Shown here piece after piece: positions 1 to 6,845 of a stretch of DNA of 14,184 nucleotides (the first letter of the stretch is position 1; every line of letters begins with the position of its first letter). The notes beneath the pieces were generated by a model, which worked only from the letters and a program-made list of their open reading frames with translations, had not been told where the DNA came from and did not search any database. The translations under genes and the position numbers were made by a program. The stretch comes from CAZXBB01 sp964638815. GTDB lineage: Bacteria; Planctomycetota; Phycisphaerae; Phycisphaerales; SM1A02. The stretch covers positions 1 through 14,184 of the forward strand of contig CAZXBB010000288.1 in assembly GCA_964638815.1 (NCBI GenBank), written 5' to 3'.

Positions 1-1512
1 GGGGCGATCGTGCTCGACATCGATACCCCCGGCGGGCGCGCGGACGTTACGCTCGACATCTGCAACCTGCTCAAGGATCCATCGGCGACGCCCCCCAACG
101 TGGTGGCCTGGATCCACCCTCAGGCATACTCCGCCGGCACCATCATTGCGCTCGCATGCCGCGAGATCGTCGTCGCGCCGAACGCGACGTTCGGTGACGC
201 CGCGCCGATCCAGGCCGTCCCGGTCGCCGGCCTCATCCAGATGGCCCCCGCGGAACGCGCGAAGATCGAGGCGCCGCTCCTGGCGGAGGTGATCGACTCG
301 GCCCGCCGCAACCACTACGACGAGAACCTGGTCCAGGCGTTCGTCAGCGTGGGCGTCGAGCTCTGGTTGATCGAGCATGTCGAGACCGGCGAACGCATCA
401 TCGTCGATCGGGCGGAATACGAGATCGTCTTCGGCGAGGCCCCTCCGGACAGCCTGACCTCCGTCACTCCGTCGGCCGCCGCCGCGCAGCCCCGGGGCGT
501 CGCCCCCTTCTACGAGTCGCTGGGGCGGGCCGGGGCGGAGCCGCCCGACGAGAACGCGCCGTCCGCCGCCGACATCCGCGCTGAGATCGAGCGTCAGCAG
601 TACCTGCCCCCGTCGCGCGCGCCGCTGACCGCCGCGAGCCGGGAGAAGTGGCGGGTCCTTGCCCAGGTCATCAGCGACGACCGGCTCCTGACGGTCAAGG
701 CGCCGGAAGCGTTGCTTTACGGCCTGAGCCGGACCACGATCGCCAACGACGCCGAGCTCATGGCGTTCTTCGGAGCCAAGACCCTGGTTCGCTACGACCG
801 GACGTGGTCGGAGTCGCTCGTCCGCGTGCTCGTGAGCTTCCCGGTCCGGCTCGTCCTCATCGTGATCTTCCTGCTCGCGCTCTTCATCGAGCTCGCGGCG
901 CCCGGGCTCGGGGGGTTCGGGGCCGCGGCCGCAGCCGCGCTGCTCGTCCTGGTCGGCGCGCCGTACCTCGCGGGGCTCGCGCAGTGGTGGGACATCCTCC
1001 TCGTCGTCGTGGGCATACTGCTGGTCGCGGTCGAGATCCTCGTCCTGCCCGGGCTCGGCGTGGCGGGAATCCTCGGCGCCGGGTGCCTGCTGGTCGGGCT
1101 CGTCGGTACTTTCGTCAGCGGTGATCTCGCGAGCGCCGCCGGGCAGCGGGAGCTGGGCACCGGCGTCGCCGCCGTCCTCGCCGGCTTCTTCACGGCGGGA
1201 GTCGCGATGTGGTTTCTCTCCCGTCACCTCGAGTCCTTCTCGCTTTTCCGGCGCCTCGTGCTCCACGCGGAGCTCGGCGGCGGCGCGGCGCAGCGTCCGG
1301 GAACGCTCCTCGACGCAGTCGCTCCCGCGCGGGCCGGGCTGGCGGTCGGCGCGACGGGAGTGGCCGAGACCGATCTGCGACCGTCCGGACGCGCGAGGAT
1401 CGACGGCCGGATCGTGGACGTCCAGTCCATCGGACGCTATATCGAGCGGGGAAGTCCGATCCGCGTCGTCAGCACCGGGCGTTACGTCATCGAAGTCGAG
1501 GAAGCCGATTGA
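1..1512 (+). CDS. nfeD: Long NfeD family membrane-bound serine protease, 5' truncated
   Basis: The reading frame is open from base 1, so the gene starts before the window; the GTG at 10 is an internal Val codon in the strand IVLDIDTPGG, not a start. 503 residues are visible. The N-terminal part is a ClpP-class (SDH) fold: DTPGG near residue 10 and the nucleophile motif QAYSAG with Ser44 (codon 130-132). A longer variable insert follows (about 115-270), then four or more hydrophobic helices (about 281-405) and a C-terminal OB-fold NfeD domain (from about 450, GATGVAETDLRPSGRA). Known family members are membrane proteases linked to SPFH/stomatin proteins. Here the gene overlaps the short NfeD gene and sits upstream of floA, which fits that role. 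The catalytic Lys of archaeal 1510-N is not obvious; the aligned IxS segment has Asp. Family assignment is firm; active proteolysis is inferred. Confidence 0.9.
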   Translation, partial: GAIVLDIDTPGGRADVTLDICNLLKDPSATPPNVVAWIHPQAYSAGTIIALACREIVVAPNATFGDAAPIQAVPVAGLIQMAPAERAKIEAPLLAEVIDSARRNHYDENLVQAFVSVGVELWLIEHVETGERIIVDRAEYEIVFGEAPPDSLTSVTPSAAAAQPRGVAPFYESLGRAGAEPPDENAPSAADIRAEIERQQYLPPSRAPLTAASREKWRVLAQVISDDRLLTVKAPEALLYGLSRTTIANDAELMAFFGAKTLVRYDRTWSESLVRVLVSFPVRLVLIVIFLLALFIELAAPGLGGFGAAAAAALLVLVGAPYLAGLAQWWDILLVVVGILLVAVEILVLPGLGVAGILGAGCLLVGLVGTFVSGDLASAAGQRELGTGVAAVLAGFFTAGVAMWFLSRHLESFSLFRRLVLHAELGGGAAQRPGTLLDAVAPARAGLAVGATGVAETDLRPSGRARIDGRIVDVQSIGRYIERGSPIRVVSTGRYVIEVEEAD

Positions 1513-2075
1513 TGAGCATCCTGCTGCTCGCCCAGGACCCCGCGGCCACGCCGCCGGATGGCGCGTACTTCATGTGGGGGTGCGTGCTCTTCGGCGTCGC
1601 GCTCGTCCTGCTCTGCATCGAGTTCTTCGTTCCCTCCGGGGGCCTGCTCGGCATCCTCTGCGGCGTCGCGGCAATCGGGTCGGTCGTGTCGTTCTTCCAG
1701 TACGACACCACGTGGGGTGTCGGCGTGGCGCTCGCGTACGTGGTTCTCACGCCGATCACGCTTGTCTTCATGTTCAGGCTCTGGCTCAACTCCCCGATCG
1801 CCAAGGCAATGATCCTCGGCGACACGACGCCGAGCGGGGAGAACGGCGACACGTACGATGACAGCGAGATGCAGCGTCGCCGGCGTCTTGAGGAGCTCCG
1901 CGAGCTCATCGGGGCCGAGGGCATCACCGAGACGGCCCTGCGGCCGGTGGGCACGGTCCGCATCAACGGGCAACGCACGGACGGCCTCGCCGAGACGGGC
2001 ACGATCGAGGCGAACACGCCGGTGATCGTGACGGACATCTACGACAACCAGATCAAGGTGCGGCCCGTGGGCTAG
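1512..2075 (+). CDS. nfeD: Short NfeD family protein
   Basis: This is a 187-residue protein. Its ATG shares one base with the upstream stop (TGATG), and GAGGAA at 1498-1503 gives a ribosome site 8 nt before it. An N-terminal helix pair around residues 20-95 (GCVLFGVALVLLCIEFFVPS, then GLLGILCGVAAIGSVVSFF and a third helix ending in FMFRLWL) is followed by a charged linker and a C-terminal OB-fold with the NfeD pattern ITETALRPVGTVRINGQR. It lacks the protease domain. Short NfeD proteins of this type are known partners of flotillin-like SPFH proteins, in which the OB-fold faces the cytoplasm. Being placed between long nfeD and floA supports a shared membrane-microdomain function. The presence of both long and short NfeD in one operon is not rare, and the assignment is secure. 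Confidence 0.92.
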   Translation: MSILLLAQDPAATPPDGAYFMWGCVLFGVALVLLCIEFFVPSGGLLGILCGVAAIGSVVSFFQYDTTWGVGVALAYVVLTPITLVFMFRLWLNSPIAKAMILGDTTPSGENGDTYDDSEMQRRRRLEELRELIGAEGITETALRPVGTVRINGQRTDGLAETGTIEANTPVIVTDIYDNQIKVRPVG

Positions 2076-2118
2076 TGACGTCACCGCGGGGGCAGTCCCG
2101 GTCACCGTCGCCGTCTGG

Positions 2119-2124
2119 TAAGCT
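2119..2124 (+). promoter_or_regulatory. Possible -10 element upstream of floA
   Basis: The 79-bp gap before floA contains one less GC-rich island, GGTAAGCT; TAAGCT fits a TAnnnT -10 hexamer and lies 30 nt before the ATG. No good -35 is visible. It suggests that floA may be transcribed separately from nfeD as well as by read-through. This is weak positional evidence. Confidence 0.3.
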
Positions 2125-2154
2125 ACCGCCCGAACCCCCTCGCGAGGACCATCT

Positions 2155-3189
2155 ATGTCCGTTGTCGGCAACATCTCGACTCTCGCCGCGACCAACAACC
2201 TGGTCATCGGGTTGATCATCGCCGGTGGCCTGTTCCTGCTCATCATGCTTGTCGTGACCTTGCAGTACGTCGGCCTGTGGTTCCAGGCCCTGCTGTCCGG
2301 GGCGCGAGTCCGCCTCATCGACCTGATCATGATGCGCTTCCGCAAGGTCGACCCGAAGACGATCGTCTTCAACCGCATCAGCGCGAAGAAGGCGGGGCTC
2401 GAGATCTCCACCGACGCCCTCGAGTCGCACTATCTCGCCGGCGGACGCGTCACGAACGTCGTCCGCGCGCTCATCGCCGCGGACAAGGCGAAGATCGACC
2501 TCGGCTGGGAGCGGGCGACGGCGATCGACCTCGCCGGCCGCGACATCCTCGAGGCGGTGAAGACGTCCGTAGACCCCAAGGTGATCGACTGTCCCCACCA
2601 GACCGCGGGCAAGGGCACGATCGACGCGGTGGCCCGCGACGGCATCCAGCTCAAGGCGAAGGCCCGCGTGACCGTGCGCACCAACATCGCCCGGCTCGTC
2701 GGCGGCGCGACGGAGGAGACGATCATCGCCCGCGTCGGTGAAGGCATCGTGTCGGCGATCGGCTCCGCGAGCAGCCACAAGGACGTGCTCGAGAATCCCG
2801 ACAAGATCTCCAAGGAAGTGCTCGCGCGCGGTCTCGACTCGGGCACGGCGTTCGAGATCCTCTCCATCGACATCGCCGACGTCGACGTCGGGCAGAACAT
2901 CGGCGCCGCGCTCCAGACCGACCAGGCCGAGGCGGACAAGAAACGCTTCCAGGCCGAGGCCGAGAAGAAGCGGGCGCTCGCCGTCGCGCAGGAAGCCGAG
3001 TACACGGCCGAGGTGCAGAAGAACCGCGCCCTCGTGGTCCTCGCCGAGGCCGAAGTGCCGAAGGCGATGGCCGAGGCGTTTCGCGCGGGCAACCTCGGCA
3101 TCATGGACTACTACCGCATGAAGAACGTCGTGGCGGACACCTCCATGCGGCAGGCGATCGCCGGCGGGGACGCGGAGCCGTCGTCGTAG
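2155..3189 (+). CDS. floA: Flotillin-like protein FloA (SPFH domain)
   Basis: This 344-residue protein is close to the usual length of about 330 for the FloA/YqfA (formerly UPF0365) family. The ATG is preceded by GAGGA at 2144-2148 with a 6-nt spacer. An N-terminal hydrophobic hairpin or helix (residues about 15-45) is followed by the family signature region with ALLSGARVRLIDLIMMRFRK, then the SPFH domain (KARVTVRTNIARLVGGATEE lies within it) and an Ala/Glu-rich coiled coil (about 255-310, EADKKRFQAEAEKKRALAVAQ). FloA scaffolds bacterial lipid-raft-like microdomains and oligomerises on the cytoplasmic membrane face. It is the third gene of the NfeD cluster but is separated from the second by 79 bp that could contain its own promoter. 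I am confident of the family and its role in membrane organisation; specific cargo is unknown. Confidence 0.95.
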   Translation: MSVVGNISTLAATNNLVIGLIIAGGLFLLIMLVVTLQYVGLWFQALLSGARVRLIDLIMMRFRKVDPKTIVFNRISAKKAGLEISTDALESHYLAGGRVTNVVRALIAADKAKIDLGWERATAIDLAGRDILEAVKTSVDPKVIDCPHQTAGKGTIDAVARDGIQLKAKARVTVRTNIARLVGGATEETIIARVGEGIVSAIGSASSHKDVLENPDKISKEVLARGLDSGTAFEILSIDIADVDVGQNIGAALQTDQAEADKKRFQAEAEKKRALAVAQEAEYTAEVQKNRALVVLAEAEVPKAMAEAFRAGNLGIMDYYRMKNVVADTSMRQAIAGGDAEPSS

Positions 3190-3218
3190 GAGGCGCGAGT
3201 GAGCCTGTCCTGATGTTC

Positions 3219-3293
3219 GGTCCCTGACCTTCGGTCGCGATCTCGAGGCCACCGGGGTGGCAATCTGAGCGTGGATCGCGGACACTCGTCCGC
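3219..3293 (+). terminator. Cluster of small hairpins after floA, possible transcription end
   Basis: Downstream of floA there are two perfect short inverted repeats: GCCAC-CGGG-GTGGC (3248-3261) and GCGGAC-ACTC-GTCCGC (3278-3293). Before them GGTC, GACC and GGTC (3219-3236) can form two alternative four-base stems. None is followed by a T-run, so this is not a classical intrinsic terminator; it may be a processing or Rho-related end, or chance in GC-rich DNA. Confidence 0.3.
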
Positions 3294-3307
3294 ACGGAGC
3301 CTGCCCG

Positions 3308-3335
3308 CTCAGGACCCGGGACTCAGAACTCAAGA
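3308..3335 (+). repeat. Degenerate heptanucleotide tandem repeat, four units
   Basis: Four consecutive seven-base units are read directly: CTCAGGA, CCCGGGA, CTCAGAA and CTCAAGA. They end 8 bases before the glycosyltransferase ATG. Heptanucleotide repeats of this kind are known from several bacterial groups, but I do not claim identity with any named family. The array may occupy the 5' untranslated region of the glycosyltransferase mRNA, where no Shine-Dalgarno sequence is visible. Confidence 0.55.
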
Positions 3336-3343
3336 CTTCGCCC

Positions 3344-4132
3344 ATGCCCACCCTGCACGTCGTCGTCCCCATCTACAACGAGTACGACACGCTGAATGCG
3401 TGCCTGGATCGCGTGGTCGCCGTGACTCTGCCCGATCGCTGGCACATGGACCTGCATCTGGTGGACGACCACTCCGAGGACGGGGCGTACGTGGCGGCGC
3501 AGGACACCGCGAACCGTCTCGAGGGTGAGGGACACAGCGTCATGCTCACGCGTCACGAGGTGAACCGCGGGAAGGGCGCCGCGCTCCAGACGGGCTTCGA
3601 CGCCATCCTCGACGCGCGCGGGCCGGGATCCGACCTCGTCGTCATCCAGGATGCTGATCTCGAGTACGACCCCCTGGACTTCCTCGCGCTGATGAAGCCC
3701 ATCGTCGCCGGCGAGACCCGCGTCGTCCTCGGCACGCGCTGGGCCGAGCCCGAGGCGCTCAAAGGGCTCAAGCGACGCGTCCACGCGTGGGGCAACGGCA
3801 TGCTGACCCGCATGAGCAACGCCGTGACCGGCTACCGCGTGACCGACATGGAGTGCTGCTACAAGATGATGACGGTGGACGTGCTGCGCCGGCTGCGCCC
3901 GATGCTCACCGAGGAGCGATTCGGCATCGAGCCGCAGATGGTCGCCGGCTTCTCGCGACTGCGCGAGCCGATCGTCGAGGTGCCCATCTCCTACGATCCC
4001 CGCGGCCTCAGCGCGGGCAAGAAGATCGGCTGGACCGACGGCGTGCGCGCGATCTACGTCATCGGTCGCGAGCGTCTGCGCGGACGCAACGCGGCGGCGA
4101 TCGTCGCGCCCGCCGCGGAGCGCCAGACGTGA
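3344..4132 (+). CDS. Family 2 glycosyltransferase, dolichyl-phosphate mannose synthase-like
   Basis: This 262-residue soluble GT-A fold enzyme shows the family order: VVVPIYNEYDTL at residues 6-17, LVDDHSEDG near 39-47, NRGKGAALQTGF at 74-85, the metal-binding DAD at 103-105 in IQDADLEYDP, LGTRW at 129-133, and TDMECCYKMM at 168-177. The last motif is typical of the DPM1/DPG synthase-like branch, which moves a sugar from a nucleotide donor to a polyprenyl phosphate. There is no C-terminal membrane segment. The ATG lacks a visible Shine-Dalgarno sequence, but the protein begins exactly where the family does (MPTLHVVVPIYNE). Its stop overlaps the GTG of a flippase-like gene, so the two products probably act together on a lipid-linked sugar. 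The donor sugar and acceptor cannot be read from sequence. Confidence 0.9.
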   Translation: MPTLHVVVPIYNEYDTLNACLDRVVAVTLPDRWHMDLHLVDDHSEDGAYVAAQDTANRLEGEGHSVMLTRHEVNRGKGAALQTGFDAILDARGPGSDLVVIQDADLEYDPLDFLALMKPIVAGETRVVLGTRWAEPEALKGLKRRVHAWGNGMLTRMSNAVTGYRVTDMECCYKMMTVDVLRRLRPMLTEERFGIEPQMVAGFSRLREPIVEVPISYDPRGLSAGKKIGWTDGVRAIYVIGRERLRGRNAAAIVAPAAERQT

Positions 4133-5070
4133 GCGACCCGCTCGTCAGGGACGCTGGTCTTCTCGCTCCCCGCAAGATCGCAATCCAGCTCCTCGGTTTC
4201 GTCGTCGGCCTCTCGCTGCTCGCATGGTGCATCCGCAGCGCCGTTCGCGGCGGCGGCTGGGAGCGCCTCGCTGACGCCGACCTGCGACTCGTGGCGGCGA
4301 TGCTGGCGTGCTCGCTCGGCAGCCAGCTCCTGAACGGCGCGGCGTTCTGGGTCACGATCCGACCGGTGAAGAAGATCCCGCTGCTCGACCTCGAGTGGCT
4401 CAACGTCACGTGCGGCATGCTGAACTACGCGCCGATCCGTCTCGGGGCGCTGGGCCGCATTCTCTACCACGTCCGGGTGGACGGGCTCGGCCTGCTCCAG
4501 ATCGCCGGCTGGTTCACGTTCATCCTCTACACGGTCGCGCTCGCCGTCGCGTCCTGCATCGTCGCGACGCTCGTGCGCGACCAGATCGATCTGTGGTGGT
4601 TCCTGCTCGTGCTCGGCCAGGTGGCGCTCGGCGGGATCGTGACGCGCGTGCTCGTGGACAATCCGATCATCGTCAGGCACGGACGCGGGATCAACCAGAT
4701 CCTCGCCCACCGCGTCGGCGTCTGGTCGGCGCTGGCGTTCCGCCTGCTCGACCTGGGCATGTTCGCGGCGCGGATGGCGATCGCCCTCCGCATCCTCGGC
4801 ATCGAGCTGCCCGCGGCCCATGTCGTCGTGCTCGCCCTCGTGGCGCTTGCCGGCAGCCTGATCCCGATCGGGCGGCTCGGGTTCCGCGAGTTCTGCGTGG
4901 CGATCACGGCCGAGCGTCTCAGCATGATGGCGAGCGACGTGGAGAGCAACATGCAGCAGCTCGCCCTCGTCGAGTCGGCGGGCGAGGCCGCGGTCCTGAT
5001 TCCCGTCGGCGCGATCGGGCTGCTCGTGATGCGGAAGCGGTGGCGGGCGGCGCGAGTGAACACCGCGTGA
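4129..5070 (+). CDS. Flippase-like membrane protein (LPG synthase TM / UPF0104 family)
   Basis: This 313-residue polytopic protein starts at GTG 4129, overlapping the previous stop by four bases (GTGA), with GGAG at 4117-4120 placed 8 nt upstream. About seven to eight hydrophobic helices span the whole length. Family-like features include the polar segment APIRLGALGRILYHVRVDGL (about 101-120) and a late IPIGRLGFRE motif that resembles the conserved P-x-G-x-G-x-R-E region. Members of this family occur as stand-alone proteins next to GT2 enzymes, and as the membrane domain of MprF and AglD-type proteins; they are linked to lipid or lipid-sugar translocation. The overlap with the glycosyltransferase implies coupled translation. 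Transport of the lipid-linked product is inferred, not shown. Confidence 0.8.
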   Translation: MSDPLVRDAGLLAPRKIAIQLLGFVVGLSLLAWCIRSAVRGGGWERLADADLRLVAAMLACSLGSQLLNGAAFWVTIRPVKKIPLLDLEWLNVTCGMLNYAPIRLGALGRILYHVRVDGLGLLQIAGWFTFILYTVALAVASCIVATLVRDQIDLWWFLLVLGQVALGGIVTRVLVDNPIIVRHGRGINQILAHRVGVWSALAFRLLDLGMFAARMAIALRILGIELPAAHVVVLALVALAGSLIPIGRLGFREFCVAITAERLSMMASDVESNMQQLALVESAGEAAVLIPVGAIGLLVMRKRWRAARVNTA

Positions 5071-5101
5071 CGCGCGCACGCCGGCTCGGAGCCTACGCGC
5101 G
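5071..5101. terminator. Possible shared hairpin between convergent genes
   Basis: The flippase-like gene and the minus-strand cstA converge with only 22 bp between their stops. The junction can fold as CGCGCG (5071-5076) with CGCGCG (5096-5101), an internal loop, and GGCT/AGCC (5083-5086 with 5090-5093) around CGG. It would work in both directions, but there is no T-run and GC-rich self-complementarity is common here. Confidence 0.25.
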
Positions 5102-6835
5102 AGACGCCTCGCGCAGCGCGGACCGTATGCGCAGGATCGCGATCACGACGAACCCTGACGCGAGCGCCATGAGCAGCACGCCGGCGCCCACGATGACGAA
5201 TCGCAGGGGCTCCGCCTCGTTGCCCCACTGGTCGCGCACCAGCCAGCCGAGCGCGGTCACCGCCGTGACGACCATGAACGCGGCGGGAATGGCCGTGAAC
5301 CACGCCGGACGGCCGCGCCGGATGAGCCACAGCGACACCGTGGTCAGCGCGAGGGCGCCGATGAGCTGGTTGCCGGCGCCGAAGAACGGCCAGAGCGCCT
5401 TGTAGATGTCGTCGTAGTAGGCGAAGAGCAGCATCATGCCGACCGCGCACGCCGTGTTGAGCAGCGGGTGCGACAGCACGGCGGGAGGCCGGCCGGCCCA
5501 GAGACACGACCACAGCTCCTCGAAGAGATATCGCGCGAGCCGAATGGCGGTGTCGAGCGTGGTGACGAGGAAGCCCTCGATGATGAGAATGCCAAGCACG
5601 CAGCCGATCGCCATCGGGATGCCGAGATTGGTGAAGACGCTCCCCGCGGACACGGCGAAGGTCTGGATGACACCGCCGGCGGACGCCATGTTGCCCGCGT
5701 AGAGCGCCGGGCCGAGCTGGCTGCCGACCGCGGTGAGGACGAGGAGCGCGAGGAAGCTCTCGAGGATCATCGCGTTGTAGCCGACGCGCCGGCAGTCGGT
5801 CTCGCGCGGAATCTGCTTCACCGTCGTGCCCGTTGCGACGAGGCTGTGGAAGCCGCTGATCGCGCCGCACGCGATCGTGATGAACATGATCGGCCAGAAC
5901 GGGCCGTTCGACCGGCTGCCGGCCTCGATCGCGCTGAACTTCATCTGCATCACGTCGCCGTTCATTCCGGCGAAGACCGTGCCGAGGGCGAGCAGCATCA
6001 GCCCCGCGTAGAGCACCTGCACGTTCATAAAGTCGCGCGGCTGGAGGACGATCCACACGGGGATCCAGCACGCGAGGAAGACGTAGCCCGCGAGGATGAT
6101 CATCCAGCTTTCGGGCGAGATCGTGACCGGCGCCATGAAGCCGGCGACGACGCTGACGACGCAGAAGCCGCTCGCGAGCAGGAACACCGGCAGCCCGCGC
6201 ATGTGACGCCGGTTGATCGCGAAGCCGAGAAGCGGCGCGAGGGCCGTCATCACGATGACCGACGTCGTCGCGATGCCGCCGATGCGGCCGTGGAGCACGC
6301 CATCCTTCTCGAGCGTCAGCAGCATGGTCTGCTCGGGGCCGAGACCCAGTGCTTCGAGCGGATAGCTGCTGCTCAGGGCCCGGGCCGAGAGCTTCAGGAA
6401 GATCGCGTTCACGAGCGAGATCACGAGCAGCAGGAACGCGACGAAGAGGAAATACCCGAGGTTGCCCAGCGTGCGTCGCGCGATCTCGGCGATCGTCTTG
6501 CCGCCCTCGCGCAGCGAGACGCACATGGCGGTCATGTCGTGCACGGCCCCGTACAGCACGCCGCCGAAAATGATCCACAGCCACGCCCAGCCCCACCCGA
6601 ACGCCAGCGCGATGATCGGACCGACGATCGGGCCCGCCCCGGCGATCGACGCGAAGTGGTGGGCGAACACCACTTGTGTCGGTGTCTTGACGTAGTCCGC
6701 CCCGTCCGCGAACGCCTCCGAGGGAGGCGGCGTGTCGTCGTTCAGCGCGAATACGCGCTGGATCCAGAACGGGTAGCTGCGCGTGGCGAGGAACAGTACG
6801 ACCGCCCCGACGCCGACGACGAGGAGGATGTTCAT
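5093..6835 (-). CDS. cstA: CstA family carbon starvation protein / peptide or pyruvate transporter
   Basis: This 580-residue, many-helix membrane protein belongs to the CstA/BtsT family. Visible family blocks are TPTQVVFAHHFASIAGAGP (51-69) with VGPIIALAFGWGWAW right after it, the GAVHDM segment near 96-101, the mid-protein AISGFHSLVATGTTVKQI block, and GAGNQLIGALAL near the C-terminus. I chose ATG at 6835 (MNILLVVGVGAVV) because it opens the first helix; the in-frame extension upstream runs through the asparaginase gene. It is shorter than the roughly 700-residue E. coli CstA, as in many non-enterobacterial members. Known members import pyruvate or peptides during carbon limitation. It starts 10 bp after the asparaginase stop, without a clear Shine-Dalgarno sequence, so translation is probably coupled. 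The substrate cannot be told from sequence. Confidence 0.92.
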   Translation of the reverse strand: MNILLVVGVGAVVLFLATRSYPFWIQRVFALNDDTPPPSEAFADGADYVKTPTQVVFAHHFASIAGAGPIVGPIIALAFGWGWAWLWIIFGGVLYGAVHDMTAMCVSLREGGKTIAEIARRTLGNLGYFLFVAFLLLVISLVNAIFLKLSARALSSSYPLEALGLGPEQTMLLTLEKDGVLHGRIGGIATTSVIVMTALAPLLGFAINRRHMRGLPVFLLASGFCVVSVVAGFMAPVTISPESWMIILAGYVFLACWIPVWIVLQPRDFMNVQVLYAGLMLLALGTVFAGMNGDVMQMKFSAIEAGSRSNGPFWPIMFITIACGAISGFHSLVATGTTVKQIPRETDCRRVGYNAMILESFLALLVLTAVGSQLGPALYAGNMASAGGVIQTFAVSAGSVFTNLGIPMAIGCVLGILIIEGFLVTTLDTAIRLARYLFEELWSCLWAGRPPAVLSHPLLNTACAVGMMLLFAYYDDIYKALWPFFGAGNQLIGALALTTVSLWLIRRGRPAWFTAIPAAFMVVTAVTALGWLVRDQWGNEAEPLRFVIVGAGVLLMALASGFVVIAILRIRSALREASRA

Positions 6836-6845
6836 GGCCGGCGCG

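Noticed and set aside
2076..2083. Palindrome TGACGTCA after the short nfeD gene
   Set aside because: An eight-base palindrome is too short to mean much alone, and no second copy or regulator is seen in the window.
2053..3372. A 439-codon open frame antisense to floA
   Set aside because: The plus strand encodes an unmistakable FloA. The antisense product is Arg/Asp/Gly-rich shadow sequence.
4527..6596. A 689-codon open frame on the minus strand
   Set aside because: It overlaps cstA in another frame and runs antisense into the flippase-like gene. Its translation is low-complexity Arg/Ala/His sequence with no recognisable domain.
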